Below are positions 24,258-30,826 of a stretch of DNA of 30,826 nucleotides, one piece after another (the stretch's first letter is position 1; each line of letters opens with the position of its first letter). Under the pieces are notes generated by a model, which saw nothing but the letters and a program-made list of their open reading frames with translations, did not search any database and had not been told where the DNA came from. Position numbers and translations under genes: made by a program. Source of the DNA: Kiritimatiellia bacterium (GTDB lineage: Bacteria; Verrucomicrobiota; Kiritimatiellia; RFP12; UBA1067); contig JAGOBZ010000002.1 in assembly GCA_017999015.1 (NCBI GenBank), positions 1 through 30,826 of the forward strand, given 5' to 3'.

Positions 24258-24403
24258 GGGACCTCCTGATTTTGCGACGGGTGAAGAGAAGCACTCAGCA
24301 GGTCTCGACAGGATCGACCGGTTTCGACGGGTGTCGTGTCGTAGCCTCTCGTTCCCGTCGCCCGGTCGATACCCGTCGATACCCGTCGCAAGCACCATTT
24401 CAT
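24254..24403 (-). CDS. Small ORF (49 aa) built from a repeat element
   Basis: The ATG overlaps the stop of the Res fragment (ATGA), and its TGA overlaps the start of the four-helix-suffix gene. The reading frame is Arg/Thr rich and most of it comes from the third copy of the hairpin element, so it may only serve translational coupling. No family recognised. Confidence 0.35.
   Translation of the reverse strand: MKWCLRRVSTGIDRATGTRGYDTTPVETGRSCRDLLSASLHPSQNQEVP
24304..24389. repeat. Imperfect-hairpin element, diverged inverted copy 3
   Basis: The plus strand matches the reverse complement of copies 1 and 2: a CGACAGGA start, TCGACCGG, a CCTC-CGTTCC centre and CGATACCCGTCG repeats at the end. 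It is clearly more diverged than copies 1 and 2 are from each other. Confidence 0.6.
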
Positions 24404-24552
24404 GGCCGCACCGCCTTTCCGATCATTTCTTCGAACCGGTTGGCGACTTTGGCGGCGAAGTCGGACTCGATCTTGTAAACATCGGTGAACTCGGCAAAGG
24501 CCCAGCGGCCGTACGTCTTGAGCTGGTTCACGCCGGGTATCCAATAGGTGGC
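24400..24552 (-). pseudogene. C-terminal fragment of a type III Res-like helicase
   Basis: Fifty codons closed by TGA 24400 read YWIPGVNQLKTYGRWAFAEF, then TDVYKIESDFAAKVANRFEE. I recognise the GRWAFAEF block as the C-terminus of DEAD/DEAH helicases of type III restriction enzymes. An in-frame stop at 24553-24555 cuts the frame, and no helicase motifs exist upstream within the window. Its TGA overlaps the next ATG. Confidence 0.62.
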
Positions 24553-24796
24553 TCATTCATGTCTCCACCCGCATGAGACAAAACATCGAGCGCCACATGT
24601 ATGCGTCTATGAAGAGACAGGAGACAGGACACGTTTATCATTCTTCGCAATTTATCACCCTGTCAGTGCCAACGCCAGAGAAAAGGGTGTTGGGGTGCGA
24701 TTCAACGTTGTTGAATCCGCGCCCGAAGGAGGAGTTAGGAGTTGGCGTAACAGGCGACCGGCTCAGGCGCATGGAACGTGAACGCGAGACGTGAAA

Positions 24797-24999
24797 CCGG
24801 TAGGGCGGTCTCGCCGAGACCGCCGCCGGGACGAACGCCCGCCCTTTTCTCGCCTACCCGAAACGCAGAAGGTTGAACCGGTTGCCAGCCATTCCCGCGG
24901 ACGGGGTCGTCCGCGCCCCCAGTCTTGAGTATCTTTTTCACTTGAAACGCATGATCGCGGCCCGCCTCTGCGGCGGTCTCGGCGAGACCGCCCTACCGG
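24797..24999. repeat. Inverted pair of 28-bp palindromic repeats
   Basis: Bases 24797-24824 are the exact reverse complement of 24972-24999. Each arm also contains its own hairpin: GGCGGTCTC and GAGACCGCC with a 3-base loop. The 147 bp between the arms hold copy B of the GCGGAC repeat, giving three hairpins in a row. Confidence 0.85.
24895..24953. repeat. Dispersed intergenic repeat, copy B
   Basis: Same orientation and layout as 3802-3860: stem GCGGAC (24897-24902) with GTCCGC (24909-24914), then CGCCCCCAG, GTATCTTTTT and GAAACGC blocks. Confidence 0.75.
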
Positions 25000-25049
25000 C
25001 TGCAAGACCCTATCGGTTGAGAGACAGAAGCAGGAAGGAAGGATGCGTG

Positions 25050-25084
25050 ACCTGAAACCTGAAACCCGAAACCATAAACCTCAA
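25050..25084. repeat. Heptamer tandem array 4 (unit ACCTGAA)
   Basis: Five in-phase 7-bp units: ACCTGAA twice, then ACCCGAA, ACCATAA and ACCTCAA. It lies upstream of the glycosyltransferase and makes a spurious N-terminal extension of that frame. Confidence 0.8.
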
Positions 25085-25162
25085 CGGCCAGTGAATCGGG
25101 GATGCGCCCCCCGGTCGTTGACGCGCCTTGTCGGACGGCATGGCAAACAGTATGATCCCCGC

Positions 25163-26290
25163 ATGCATATTCTCCAGATCCTGCCGGCGCTTGACGAGGG
25201 CGGCGTGGAGCGCGGTGCGGTCGAACTCAATCGCGAGTTCGTCCGGCGCGGCCACGTCAGCACTGTGATCTCGTGCGGCGGACGTCTGGTGCCGGTCGTG
25301 GAACGCGAGGGCGGTCGGCATGTGACGCTGGATGTCAAATCGAAGAATCCCCTCACCGCCCTGCCGCGCGCCGCGGCGCTGCGGCACGCGCTCGCGGCGC
25401 TGCGCCCGGACCTGATTCATGTCCGCAGCCGCGTGCCGGGCTGGCTCGTGCGCCTGGCCAACCGCCCGCTGCGCCTGCCCGTCGTCTCCACTGTGCACGG
25501 CTTCAACAGCGTGAGCGCCTACAGCCGCATCATGACCGCGGGCGAGCGCGTGATCTGTCCCAGCACCGCCGTGCTCGACTATGTCCGCTCGCATTACGGC
25601 ACGCCGGACGAGCGGCTCCGCCTGATCCCGCGCGGCATCGATCCGCAGCGCTTCGACCCGGTATTGACCGACCCGGCGTTCATGGCCGACTTCCGGCGCC
25701 GTTTCGCGCTGGAAGGCCGTTTCGTGGTGTTGGGCGTCGGCCGCATCACGCAGCTCAAGGGGTATGACGTGCTGATCGACGCCACGGCCGCGGCCCGCGA
25801 CCGCCTGCCGGCCATCAAGACCTTGATTGTCGGCGGGGCCGAATCCGCGCGCGCCGACTACGCCCAAACCCTGCGCGAAAGGGTGCGCAGCCTGGGCCTC
25901 GACGACCATGTGGTCTTCGCCGGCAGCCAGAGCCGGGTCGCGGAGATCTATGCCTGCGGCCATGTGTTGGTGTCGGGCAACCGCGCCAAGCCCGAAGCTT
26001 TCGGCCGCTCGATGGCCGAGGCGCTGGCGATGGGCTGCCCGGTGATCGCCACCCGTTTCGGCGGCGCGCTCGACATCGTGCGCGAAGGGGTCAACGGCTG
26101 GCTGGTCGAGCCGGGCGACGCCGCCCAGCTCGCCGACCGGCTGGTCGAGGCCTCGCGCCACACGCTGACCGGACTTCGCGAAGATGCGCTCGCGCGCTTT
26201 TCGCTCGACCAGATGGTGAACAAAACCCTGGCTGTCTACGAGGAGGTGCTGGCCGCGCGCCGCACCGAAAAAAAAGGAGAACCCCGATGA
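25163..26290 (+). CDS. GT4-family glycosyltransferase
   Basis: A 375-aa GT-B fold glycosyltransferase. The N-terminal motif MHILQILPALDEGGVERG is typical of GT4 enzymes, and the C-terminal donor-binding domain has the EX7E motif (E278 to E286 in KPEAFGRSMAEALAMGCPV) followed by GGALDIVREGVNGWLVEPGD. GVGRITQLKGYDVLI near 191-205 is the usual start of the second Rossmann domain. It should transfer a sugar from a nucleotide-sugar donor to a lipid or glycan acceptor in the cytoplasm. The frame is open further up, but the upstream 40 codons come from a heptamer array and unlike sequence, so I chose ATG 25163 on homology; no clear Shine-Dalgarno precedes it. It overlaps the next gene by four bases (ATGA). 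Confidence 0.9.
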   Translation: MHILQILPALDEGGVERGAVELNREFVRRGHVSTVISCGGRLVPVVEREGGRHVTLDVKSKNPLTALPRAAALRHALAALRPDLIHVRSRVPGWLVRLANRPLRLPVVSTVHGFNSVSAYSRIMTAGERVICPSTAVLDYVRSHYGTPDERLRLIPRGIDPQRFDPVLTDPAFMADFRRRFALEGRFVVLGVGRITQLKGYDVLIDATAAARDRLPAIKTLIVGGAESARADYAQTLRERVRSLGLDDHVVFAGSQSRVAEIYACGHVLVSGNRAKPEAFGRSMAEALAMGCPVIATRFGGALDIVREGVNGWLVEPGDAAQLADRLVEASRHTLTGLREDALARFSLDQMVNKTLAVYEEVLAARRTEKKGEPR

Positions 26291-27795
26291 ACACGATGCC
26301 GTTAAGATCACGGATGCTGGCCGCCGCGCTGGCCATGCTGGGCGCGGCCGCCGCGCAGGCCGCTGACATTCCGCTCGACCCGAACCTGGTGGCGCTGTTC
26401 GCCGACCTGCATGCTACGACGACGAAGAACAATCCGCACCAGCGCGCAGGCCTGGAACGCTGCACGCGCGAGGTACTGGCGCTCAACCCGCGTCCCGCGA
26501 ATGTGCTGTTCTACGGCGACCTCTCGTTCAACCACGGCGACACCAATGACTACCGCCTGCTCAGGACGCTGGTCAAGCCGCTCGAAGAGGCCGGCATCCG
26601 CTGGCACGCCGCCATGGGCAACCACGACCGGCGCGCGCCGTTCCTTGCCGCCTTCCCGGAACGCGCCGCCGCAGTGCCGCTCGTGCCGGAGCGCCTGGTG
26701 TCGCTGGTCGAAACGCCGCATGCCGATTTCATCCTGCTGGACACCTGCCTCGAAGGCCCGGTGAACGGCGGCCTGGACGACGCGCAGCGCGCCTGGCTGC
26801 GGACCGTGCTGAGCGGGCGCGTCAAACCCGTCTTTGTCGGTGCCCACCACCCGCTTGCCGAGACCGGCCTCGCCACGCTGCTCGCGGCCTCGCCGGCCTG
26901 CAAAGGGTATGTGTTCGGCCACAACCACACCTGGCGGCAGAAGGCGACGGACGGCGTGCAGACTTTGTGCCTGCCCTCCACCGGACACTGGGGCGACATC
27001 GGCTATGTGCTGGTGCGCCTCTCGGCCGACGAGGCGGCCTTCACGCTCAAACAGCACGATTGTTACACGCCGCGTCCGGCCGCGACGCCCGAGCAGGCCA
27101 AGCCGGAGTGGGCCGAGCGCGTGAAGCGCAATGACGGCAGCCAGTGGCGCGTGCCGCTCAAAGGCGACGAGAGCGGCTTCGTGCCGCTCTTCAACGGGCG
27201 CGACCTCTCCGGCTGGGTGCCGTGCAACGTCCCGGCGGATACGTTTTTCGTGCGCGACGGGATGATCGTCACCACCGGCGAACCGATCGGCACCATGCGC
27301 ACCGAAAAGATGTATGAAAACTTCATCATCGATTTCGAGTGGCGGCACATGAAAGCCGGCGGCAACTCCGGCCTTTTCATCTGGTCCGACGCCCTGCCGG
27401 TCGCCGGCTCGCCCTTCTCTCGCGGCATCGAAGTGCAGGTGCTTGATCCGGGATTTAACGTGAAGGGCAAGAACGAGTGGTACAGTACGCACGGCGACAT
27501 CTTCGCGGTCAACGGTGCGCGGCTGACCGTAGCGGGGCGTATCTCACCGAACGGCCAGCGCAGCTTTCCGGCCGAAGAGCGCACCCGTCCCTCACCGGAA
27601 TGGAACCATTACCGTGTGGCGGCGATCAACGGCGACATCAGCCTCAGCGTCAACGGCAAAGAGGTGACCATCGCCCGTGCGGCCGAGCCGCGCAAAGGCT
27701 ACCTCATGCTGGAATCCGAAGGCTCGGAGTGCCATTTCCGCAATATCGTCATTCGTGAGCTGGCCTCTCAGACATCCAAGGAGGAGCAGAAATGA
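26287..27795 (+). CDS. Secreted metallophosphoesterase fused to DUF1080 domain
   Basis: A 502-aa exported two-domain protein. Residues about 8-25 form a signal peptide ending AAQA. The calcineurin-like phosphoesterase domain (about 35-270) has metal-ligand motifs D40-x-H42, G77-D78, G111-N112-H113-D114, GAHHP and GHNH. A DUF1080 (3-keto-disaccharide hydrolase-like) beta-sandwich follows at about 292-495: SGFVPLFNGRDLSGW, NSGLFIWSD, GIEVQVLD and WNHYRV. DUF1080 proteins commonly neighbour Gfo/Idh/MocA oxidoreductases, as here, and some act on oxidised disaccharides. The fusion to a phosphoesterase suggests action on phosphorylated or sulfated glycan material outside the cytoplasm. AAGGAG lies before the ATG. 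It overlaps both neighbours by four bases. Confidence 0.87.
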   Translation: MNTMPLRSRMLAAALAMLGAAAAQAADIPLDPNLVALFADLHATTTKNNPHQRAGLERCTREVLALNPRPANVLFYGDLSFNHGDTNDYRLLRTLVKPLEEAGIRWHAAMGNHDRRAPFLAAFPERAAAVPLVPERLVSLVETPHADFILLDTCLEGPVNGGLDDAQRAWLRTVLSGRVKPVFVGAHHPLAETGLATLLAASPACKGYVFGHNHTWRQKATDGVQTLCLPSTGHWGDIGYVLVRLSADEAAFTLKQHDCYTPRPAATPEQAKPEWAERVKRNDGSQWRVPLKGDESGFVPLFNGRDLSGWVPCNVPADTFFVRDGMIVTTGEPIGTMRTEKMYENFIIDFEWRHMKAGGNSGLFIWSDALPVAGSPFSRGIEVQVLDPGFNVKGKNEWYSTHGDIFAVNGARLTVAGRISPNGQRSFPAEERTRPSPEWNHYRVAAINGDISLSVNGKEVTIARAAEPRKGYLMLESEGSECHFRNIVIRELASQTSKEEQK

Positions 27796-29171
27796 AGCCT
27801 GACTTGAATCCGTTGGCAGGGGGGAGCGTAAGCACGCGGCGCGGCTTTCTCAGGCATGCGTCCGCTGCGGCGGCGGGGTTTGGCGCATGGCAGGCGTTGA
27901 GCGCAGACCGTGTGGTCGGCGCGAACGAACGGGTCAATGTCGCGATCATCGGATGCGGCGGCCGCGGTCGGTTCATCCTGCGCGTGATGCTCGAAGAGGC
28001 GGGAGCCCGCTGCGCGGCAATCTGTGATTTGAGCGACGAGCGCATGGATCAGATGTGGTCGTTCATCCAGCCTGTGCAGCCGGAGAAGCCGCGCTTCGAG
28101 AAAGACTATCGCAAGATTCTGGAGGCCAAGGATATCGACGCGGTTATTATTGCGACCCATGACAACTGGCATGCGCCGCTGACCCTTCAGGCGTGCCAGG
28201 CCGGCAAGGATGTCTACGTGGAAAAGCCGCATTCGCACTGTATGTGGGAGAGCGGTAAAATGGTCGAGGCCGCAGCCAAATACCGGCGGATCGTGCAGGT
28301 CGGCACACAGAACCGTTCGACCGCATACAACCTCCGGGCGCGCGAGATCGTGCAGAGCGGGCAGCTCGGAGCGATCGGACTGGTCAAAGTTTTCAACCTC
28401 AAAAACGGTTCACCCTTCAAGCTGGGCGACCCCGGTCAACAACCGGCGGGCTTTGACTGGGACCGCTGGCTGGGGCGTGCCGCTTGGCGGCCCTATCACC
28501 AGCGCCTCTGGCGTGGCGGCTGGCATTGGCATTGGGACTATTGCGGCGGCGACATGACCGATGACGGCATCCACCAGATCGACCTGGCCCTGATGGTCAT
28601 GGGCGACCCCGGCCTGCCGAAGAGTGTGCGCGCACTGGGCGGCCGGTTTGTCACCCACAAGCAGGATGACGCCGAGGTGCCTGATGTCCTGAATGTCGCG
28701 TGGGAGTTCCCGACGTTCGCGATGACCTTTGACATGAGCCAGTATCCCGCCTATATGGAAAAGAGCAGCGATGTGCTGCGCAAAAAGCATCTGGTCTCGG
28801 ACTGGAAGCAGAACGCCACGCGCATCGAGATCTACGGGCAGGAGCAGTTGATGATCCTCGGGCGTCATGGTGGCGGACTGGTGGTGGAGAAGGGCAGCAG
28901 CCAGGTGGTGGAAAAAGTGCAAGGACAGGCAGGCGATCTGGAGCATTACCGCAACTTTATCGCCTGCGTGAAGAGCCGCAAAGCACCCAACGCCAACATC
29001 GCGGTTGCCCATGCCAGCAACCTGGTCGCCCACATGGGCAATATCGCCCACCGCGTGGGGAACGTGGCGCTGAAGTACGACGCGGCAGCCAATGCATTCG
29101 ACAATCCTGCCGCAACCGCTCTGGTCAAAGCTTCCTACCGGTCCGGGTACGAGATTCCCGATGCTGTGTAA
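27792..29171 (+). CDS. Tat-exported Gfo/Idh/MocA family oxidoreductase
   Basis: A 459-aa NAD(P)-dependent oxidoreductase. A twin-arginine signal STRRGFLRHASAAAAG (Arg16-Arg17) indicates folded export by the Tat pathway. The Rossmann fold follows at about 47-170, with VAIIGCGGRG (50-59) and the family signature VEKPHSH (143-149). The catalytic region includes GGDMTDDGIHQIDLALM, with Asp and His in the expected place. Family members oxidise or epimerise sugars and polyols using a tightly bound or diffusible nicotinamide cofactor. A GAGGAG-type site precedes ATG 27792, which overlaps the previous stop. The operon of glycosyltransferase, DUF1080 protein and this enzyme suggests a 3-keto-sugar type route, which is inference. 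Its stop lies three bases from the end of the convergent beta-helix gene. Confidence 0.92.
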   Translation: MKPDLNPLAGGSVSTRRGFLRHASAAAAGFGAWQALSADRVVGANERVNVAIIGCGGRGRFILRVMLEEAGARCAAICDLSDERMDQMWSFIQPVQPEKPRFEKDYRKILEAKDIDAVIIATHDNWHAPLTLQACQAGKDVYVEKPHSHCMWESGKMVEAAAKYRRIVQVGTQNRSTAYNLRAREIVQSGQLGAIGLVKVFNLKNGSPFKLGDPGQQPAGFDWDRWLGRAAWRPYHQRLWRGGWHWHWDYCGGDMTDDGIHQIDLALMVMGDPGLPKSVRALGGRFVTHKQDDAEVPDVLNVAWEFPTFAMTFDMSQYPAYMEKSSDVLRKKHLVSDWKQNATRIEIYGQEQLMILGRHGGGLVVEKGSSQVVEKVQGQAGDLEHYRNFIACVKSRKAPNANIAVAHASNLVAHMGNIAHRVGNVALKYDAAANAFDNPAATALVKASYRSGYEIPDAV

Positions 29172-29174
29172 CCG

Positions 29175-30826
29175 TCACTTCCCGAACATGCGGCGCCACC
29201 AGGGCCGGGAGGGACCGCCCAGCCAGATGTAGTCGATGCGGCAGGTGCCCGTGACCGGAGCGCCGTCGGCGAGTTCGAGCCTGAGCTGTTTGAGCCGCCC
29301 ATGCCAGCCTTCGACCGCGCTCATGTCCACCGTGTACAGGCGCGGCGACGGATCGCGGGCGGCCACGTCGAAGCGCGTGCCGAGGTTCGCCGCCCACGAC
29401 GGCTCGGCGTCGGTCGTGAAGCGCAGGCGCAGGTGCGTCGCGCCGGTGTGGTTCTGCATGCAGATGGTGAAGCGCGGCGCGGAAGCGAGCGACACGCCGA
29501 GCGCGGCGGCCGAGAGCAGGTGCGCCTCGGCGCTCTCCTCGACCGCCACGATGTAGAAGCCGCCGGCCACATGCTTGACCGGCCGTGAGATGCAGGCCCA
29601 TTTCTGGTCGAGCCATTCGCGGTCGCGCGTGCCGAGATTCCAGTCGCTCCACCCCTCCTTGTCGTGCGTCGCTTCGAAGGTCCACGCGCGCGCCACCTCG
29701 GTGCGCGGCGGCAGGACATGCACGGTGGTCAGGGCGCTGCGCCACAGCTCGCCGTCATCCGCCACCAGGCGGAGCTGATAATCGCCGGGCGCGGAGAAAA
29801 GCGCCACGGTGTCGGCCGCGGACGGATCGTCGAACGCCGCCGTGCCGGGGCCGTGCAGCAGCTCCCAGCGCACCGCGAGCCGCGCGGGCGCGGGGCGCGC
29901 GTCGTCCGTGACCGCGCCGGCCAGGCGCACGCGCGGACGGTCGGTCCAGATCTCGCGGCCGGCCTCCACCTGCGGCGGCTCATTGAGCGGCAGGGCGCGG
30001 TCCAGCTCTTCGCAGGTGGCGTACCGGGTGTTGTTCGTCACGGTCCAGCGGGTCAGCGCCGGCGCCTGGTTGGTGAAGAACAGCACGCCGGGCTTGAGCA
30101 CATAGCCGTTGTCGCGGATGAGGCCCGTGCTGCAGCAGACCTCGGGGTCGCGGCTGCCGCCCCAGATGAAGATTTCCGAGGGGCCGAGTTTGTTGGCGAC
30201 GTTGTTGCGGATGAAGCGCGAGTTCGCGATCTCGACATTGCGCGCCTGCGGGGACTTCAGCCCGAGCACTTCGATGGCCGCACCGGCGTTGTTGCGGAAG
30301 GTGCAGCGGTCGATCAGGCAGCCGTCGCCGCCCGCCTCGAAATCGATACCGCCCTCATCGTGCGAACCGGAATCCGGCTGGTTGAGAAAGTGGCAGTTGC
30401 GGATGATCAGGCCGTTCTGATTGGCCAGCATGATGCCCATGGTGCCGGCATAGGCATGCCAGCCCGCCGCATCGAACACGCTGTTCTGCAGGTACGCCCG
30501 CCAGACGGAGGTCAGGAACGGATGCGGCGAGGTGTTGTGCGTGAAGTTGTCGTGGCAGAAGACACGGTCGAGCGTCACGTCGTGCCCGGAAAAGCGGAAC
30601 CCGCTGGAGCACTGGAACATCTCGCAGTCGCGCAGCACCAGCATCGAGGCCGCCGAACCGCTGACGCCGAATCCGGATGAGCCCGAGCCGTCGCCGGGCG
30701 CGCCGCGCCGGTGCAGCCACTCGGGAATCCCGTGGCTGTTATGGCGGTAGAGGCCCTCGATGTGGTGCGCCACGCAATCTTCGATCAGCAGGCCGCGGTG
30801 CCCGCCGCGCGCATAATGCACCACGA
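29175..30826 (-). CDS. Right-handed parallel beta-helix protein, 5' end outside window
   Basis: At least 549 residues; the frame stays open to the window edge, so the true start lies outside (GTG 30824 is probably an internal valine). The first 260 residues show the repeating pattern of pectate-lyase-like beta-helices: LLIEDCVAHHIEGLYRHN, LVLRDCEMFQCSSGFRFSG, LIIRNCHFLNQPDSG, LIDRCTFRNNAGAAIEV and VEIANSRFIRNN. A PKD/Ig-like domain follows (about 285-370: LAVRWELLHGPGTAAFDD, PGDYQLRLVADDGE). The last 165 residues look like a beta-sandwich carbohydrate-binding module with many tryptophans. Enzymes with this layout act on polysaccharides; no catalytic residues can be named. It is convergent with the oxidoreductase, and there is no room for a terminator between them. 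Confidence 0.85.
   Translation of the reverse strand, partial: VVHYARGGHRGLLIEDCVAHHIEGLYRHNSHGIPEWLHRRGAPGDGSGSSGFGVSGSAASMLVLRDCEMFQCSSGFRFSGHDVTLDRVFCHDNFTHNTSPHPFLTSVWRAYLQNSVFDAAGWHAYAGTMGIMLANQNGLIIRNCHFLNQPDSGSHDEGGIDFEAGGDGCLIDRCTFRNNAGAAIEVLGLKSPQARNVEIANSRFIRNNVANKLGPSEIFIWGGSRDPEVCCSTGLIRDNGYVLKPGVLFFTNQAPALTRWTVTNNTRYATCEELDRALPLNEPPQVEAGREIWTDRPRVRLAGAVTDDARPAPARLAVRWELLHGPGTAAFDDPSAADTVALFSAPGDYQLRLVADDGELWRSALTTVHVLPPRTEVARAWTFEATHDKEGWSDWNLGTRDREWLDQKWACISRPVKHVAGGFYIVAVEESAEAHLLSAAALGVSLASAPRFTICMQNHTGATHLRLRFTTDAEPSWAANLGTRFDVAARDPSPRLYTVDMSAVEGWHGRLKQLRLELADGAPVTGTCRIDYIWLGGPSRPWWRRMFGK

Larger units (their letters stand above)
24553..25162. other. 610-bp gene-free stretch rich in repeats
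   Basis: No reading frame here has a recognisable product. It holds a pair of inverted 28-bp palindromic repeats, a copy of the dispersed GCGGAC repeat, a heptamer array, and two shorter 7-bp duplications (GAGACAG at 24614-24627 and AGGAGTT at 24730-24743). It separates the defence remnants from the glycosyltransferase operon. Confidence 0.6.

Noticed and set aside
24573..24794. 73-codon plus-strand frame in the repeat-rich gap
   Set aside because: No ribosome site, no family pattern, and it runs into the 28-bp repeat; not supported as a gene.
25043..25162. Possible 40-residue N-terminal extension of the glycosyltransferase
   Set aside because: These codons come from a heptamer array and have no homology pattern; the family normally starts at the MHILQILPAL motif at 25163.

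Overview
The window is about 30.8 kb of GC-rich bacterial chromosome. The gene content fits the PVC superphylum, most likely a Kiritimatiellota or Lentisphaerota-like lineage: giant secreted LamG proteins, an SHD1-like domain, a Tat-exported Gfo/Idh/MocA oxidoreductase beside a metallophosphoesterase/DUF1080 fusion, and a four-helix-bundle-suffix protein. This placement is inferred from families; no rRNA or tRNA was seen.

Layout. (1) 1-2094, + strand: a 5'-truncated secretin C-terminus followed by a HlyD-like lipoprotein adaptor. (2) 2117-3707, - strand: a secreted alpha/beta hydrolase and a radical-SAM glycyl-radical-enzyme activase. (3) 3913-7423, - strand: a translationally coupled signalling operon of receiver, membrane PAS histidine kinase and receiver-PAS-histidine kinase hybrid. 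(4) 7659-20413, - strand: five tightly packed genes for secreted proteins, dominated by one of 2807 aa with two LamG-like domains, a long helical C-terminal region and an EF-hand-like tail. Its partners include a protein with a phage-tail-collar-like C-terminus and a thrombospondin-type-3-like calcium-binding protein. A good sigma70-like promoter lies before the first gene. I regard this cluster as the best candidate for an undescribed surface or secreted assembly.

(5) 20704-24552, - strand: the remains of a defence island resembling a type III restriction-modification locus. It holds the tail of a Res-type helicase, an intact four-helix-suffix protein, the two ends of a DNA methyltransferase with an HNH-family N-domain gene between them, and pieces of a UvrD-like helicase with an intact AAA ATPase gene between them. 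Gene interiors are missing while the ends survive, with ATGA couplings kept. The region carries a 81-bp element at 96% identity that encodes the C-termini of two zinc-ribbon proteins, and arrays of 7-bp repeats.

(6) 24553-25162: a gene-free stretch packed with hairpins and repeats. (7) 25163-29171, + strand: a coupled operon of GT4 glycosyltransferase, metallophosphoesterase-DUF1080 and Gfo/Idh/MocA oxidoreductase, probably for glycan or polyol metabolism. (8) 29175-end, - strand: a beta-helix protein running off the window.

Four intergenic sites (3894, 22375, 23416, 25050) carry degenerate arrays with an exact 7-bp period but different unit sequences. In two places the arrays supply stop codons or C-terminal codons of neighbouring genes.
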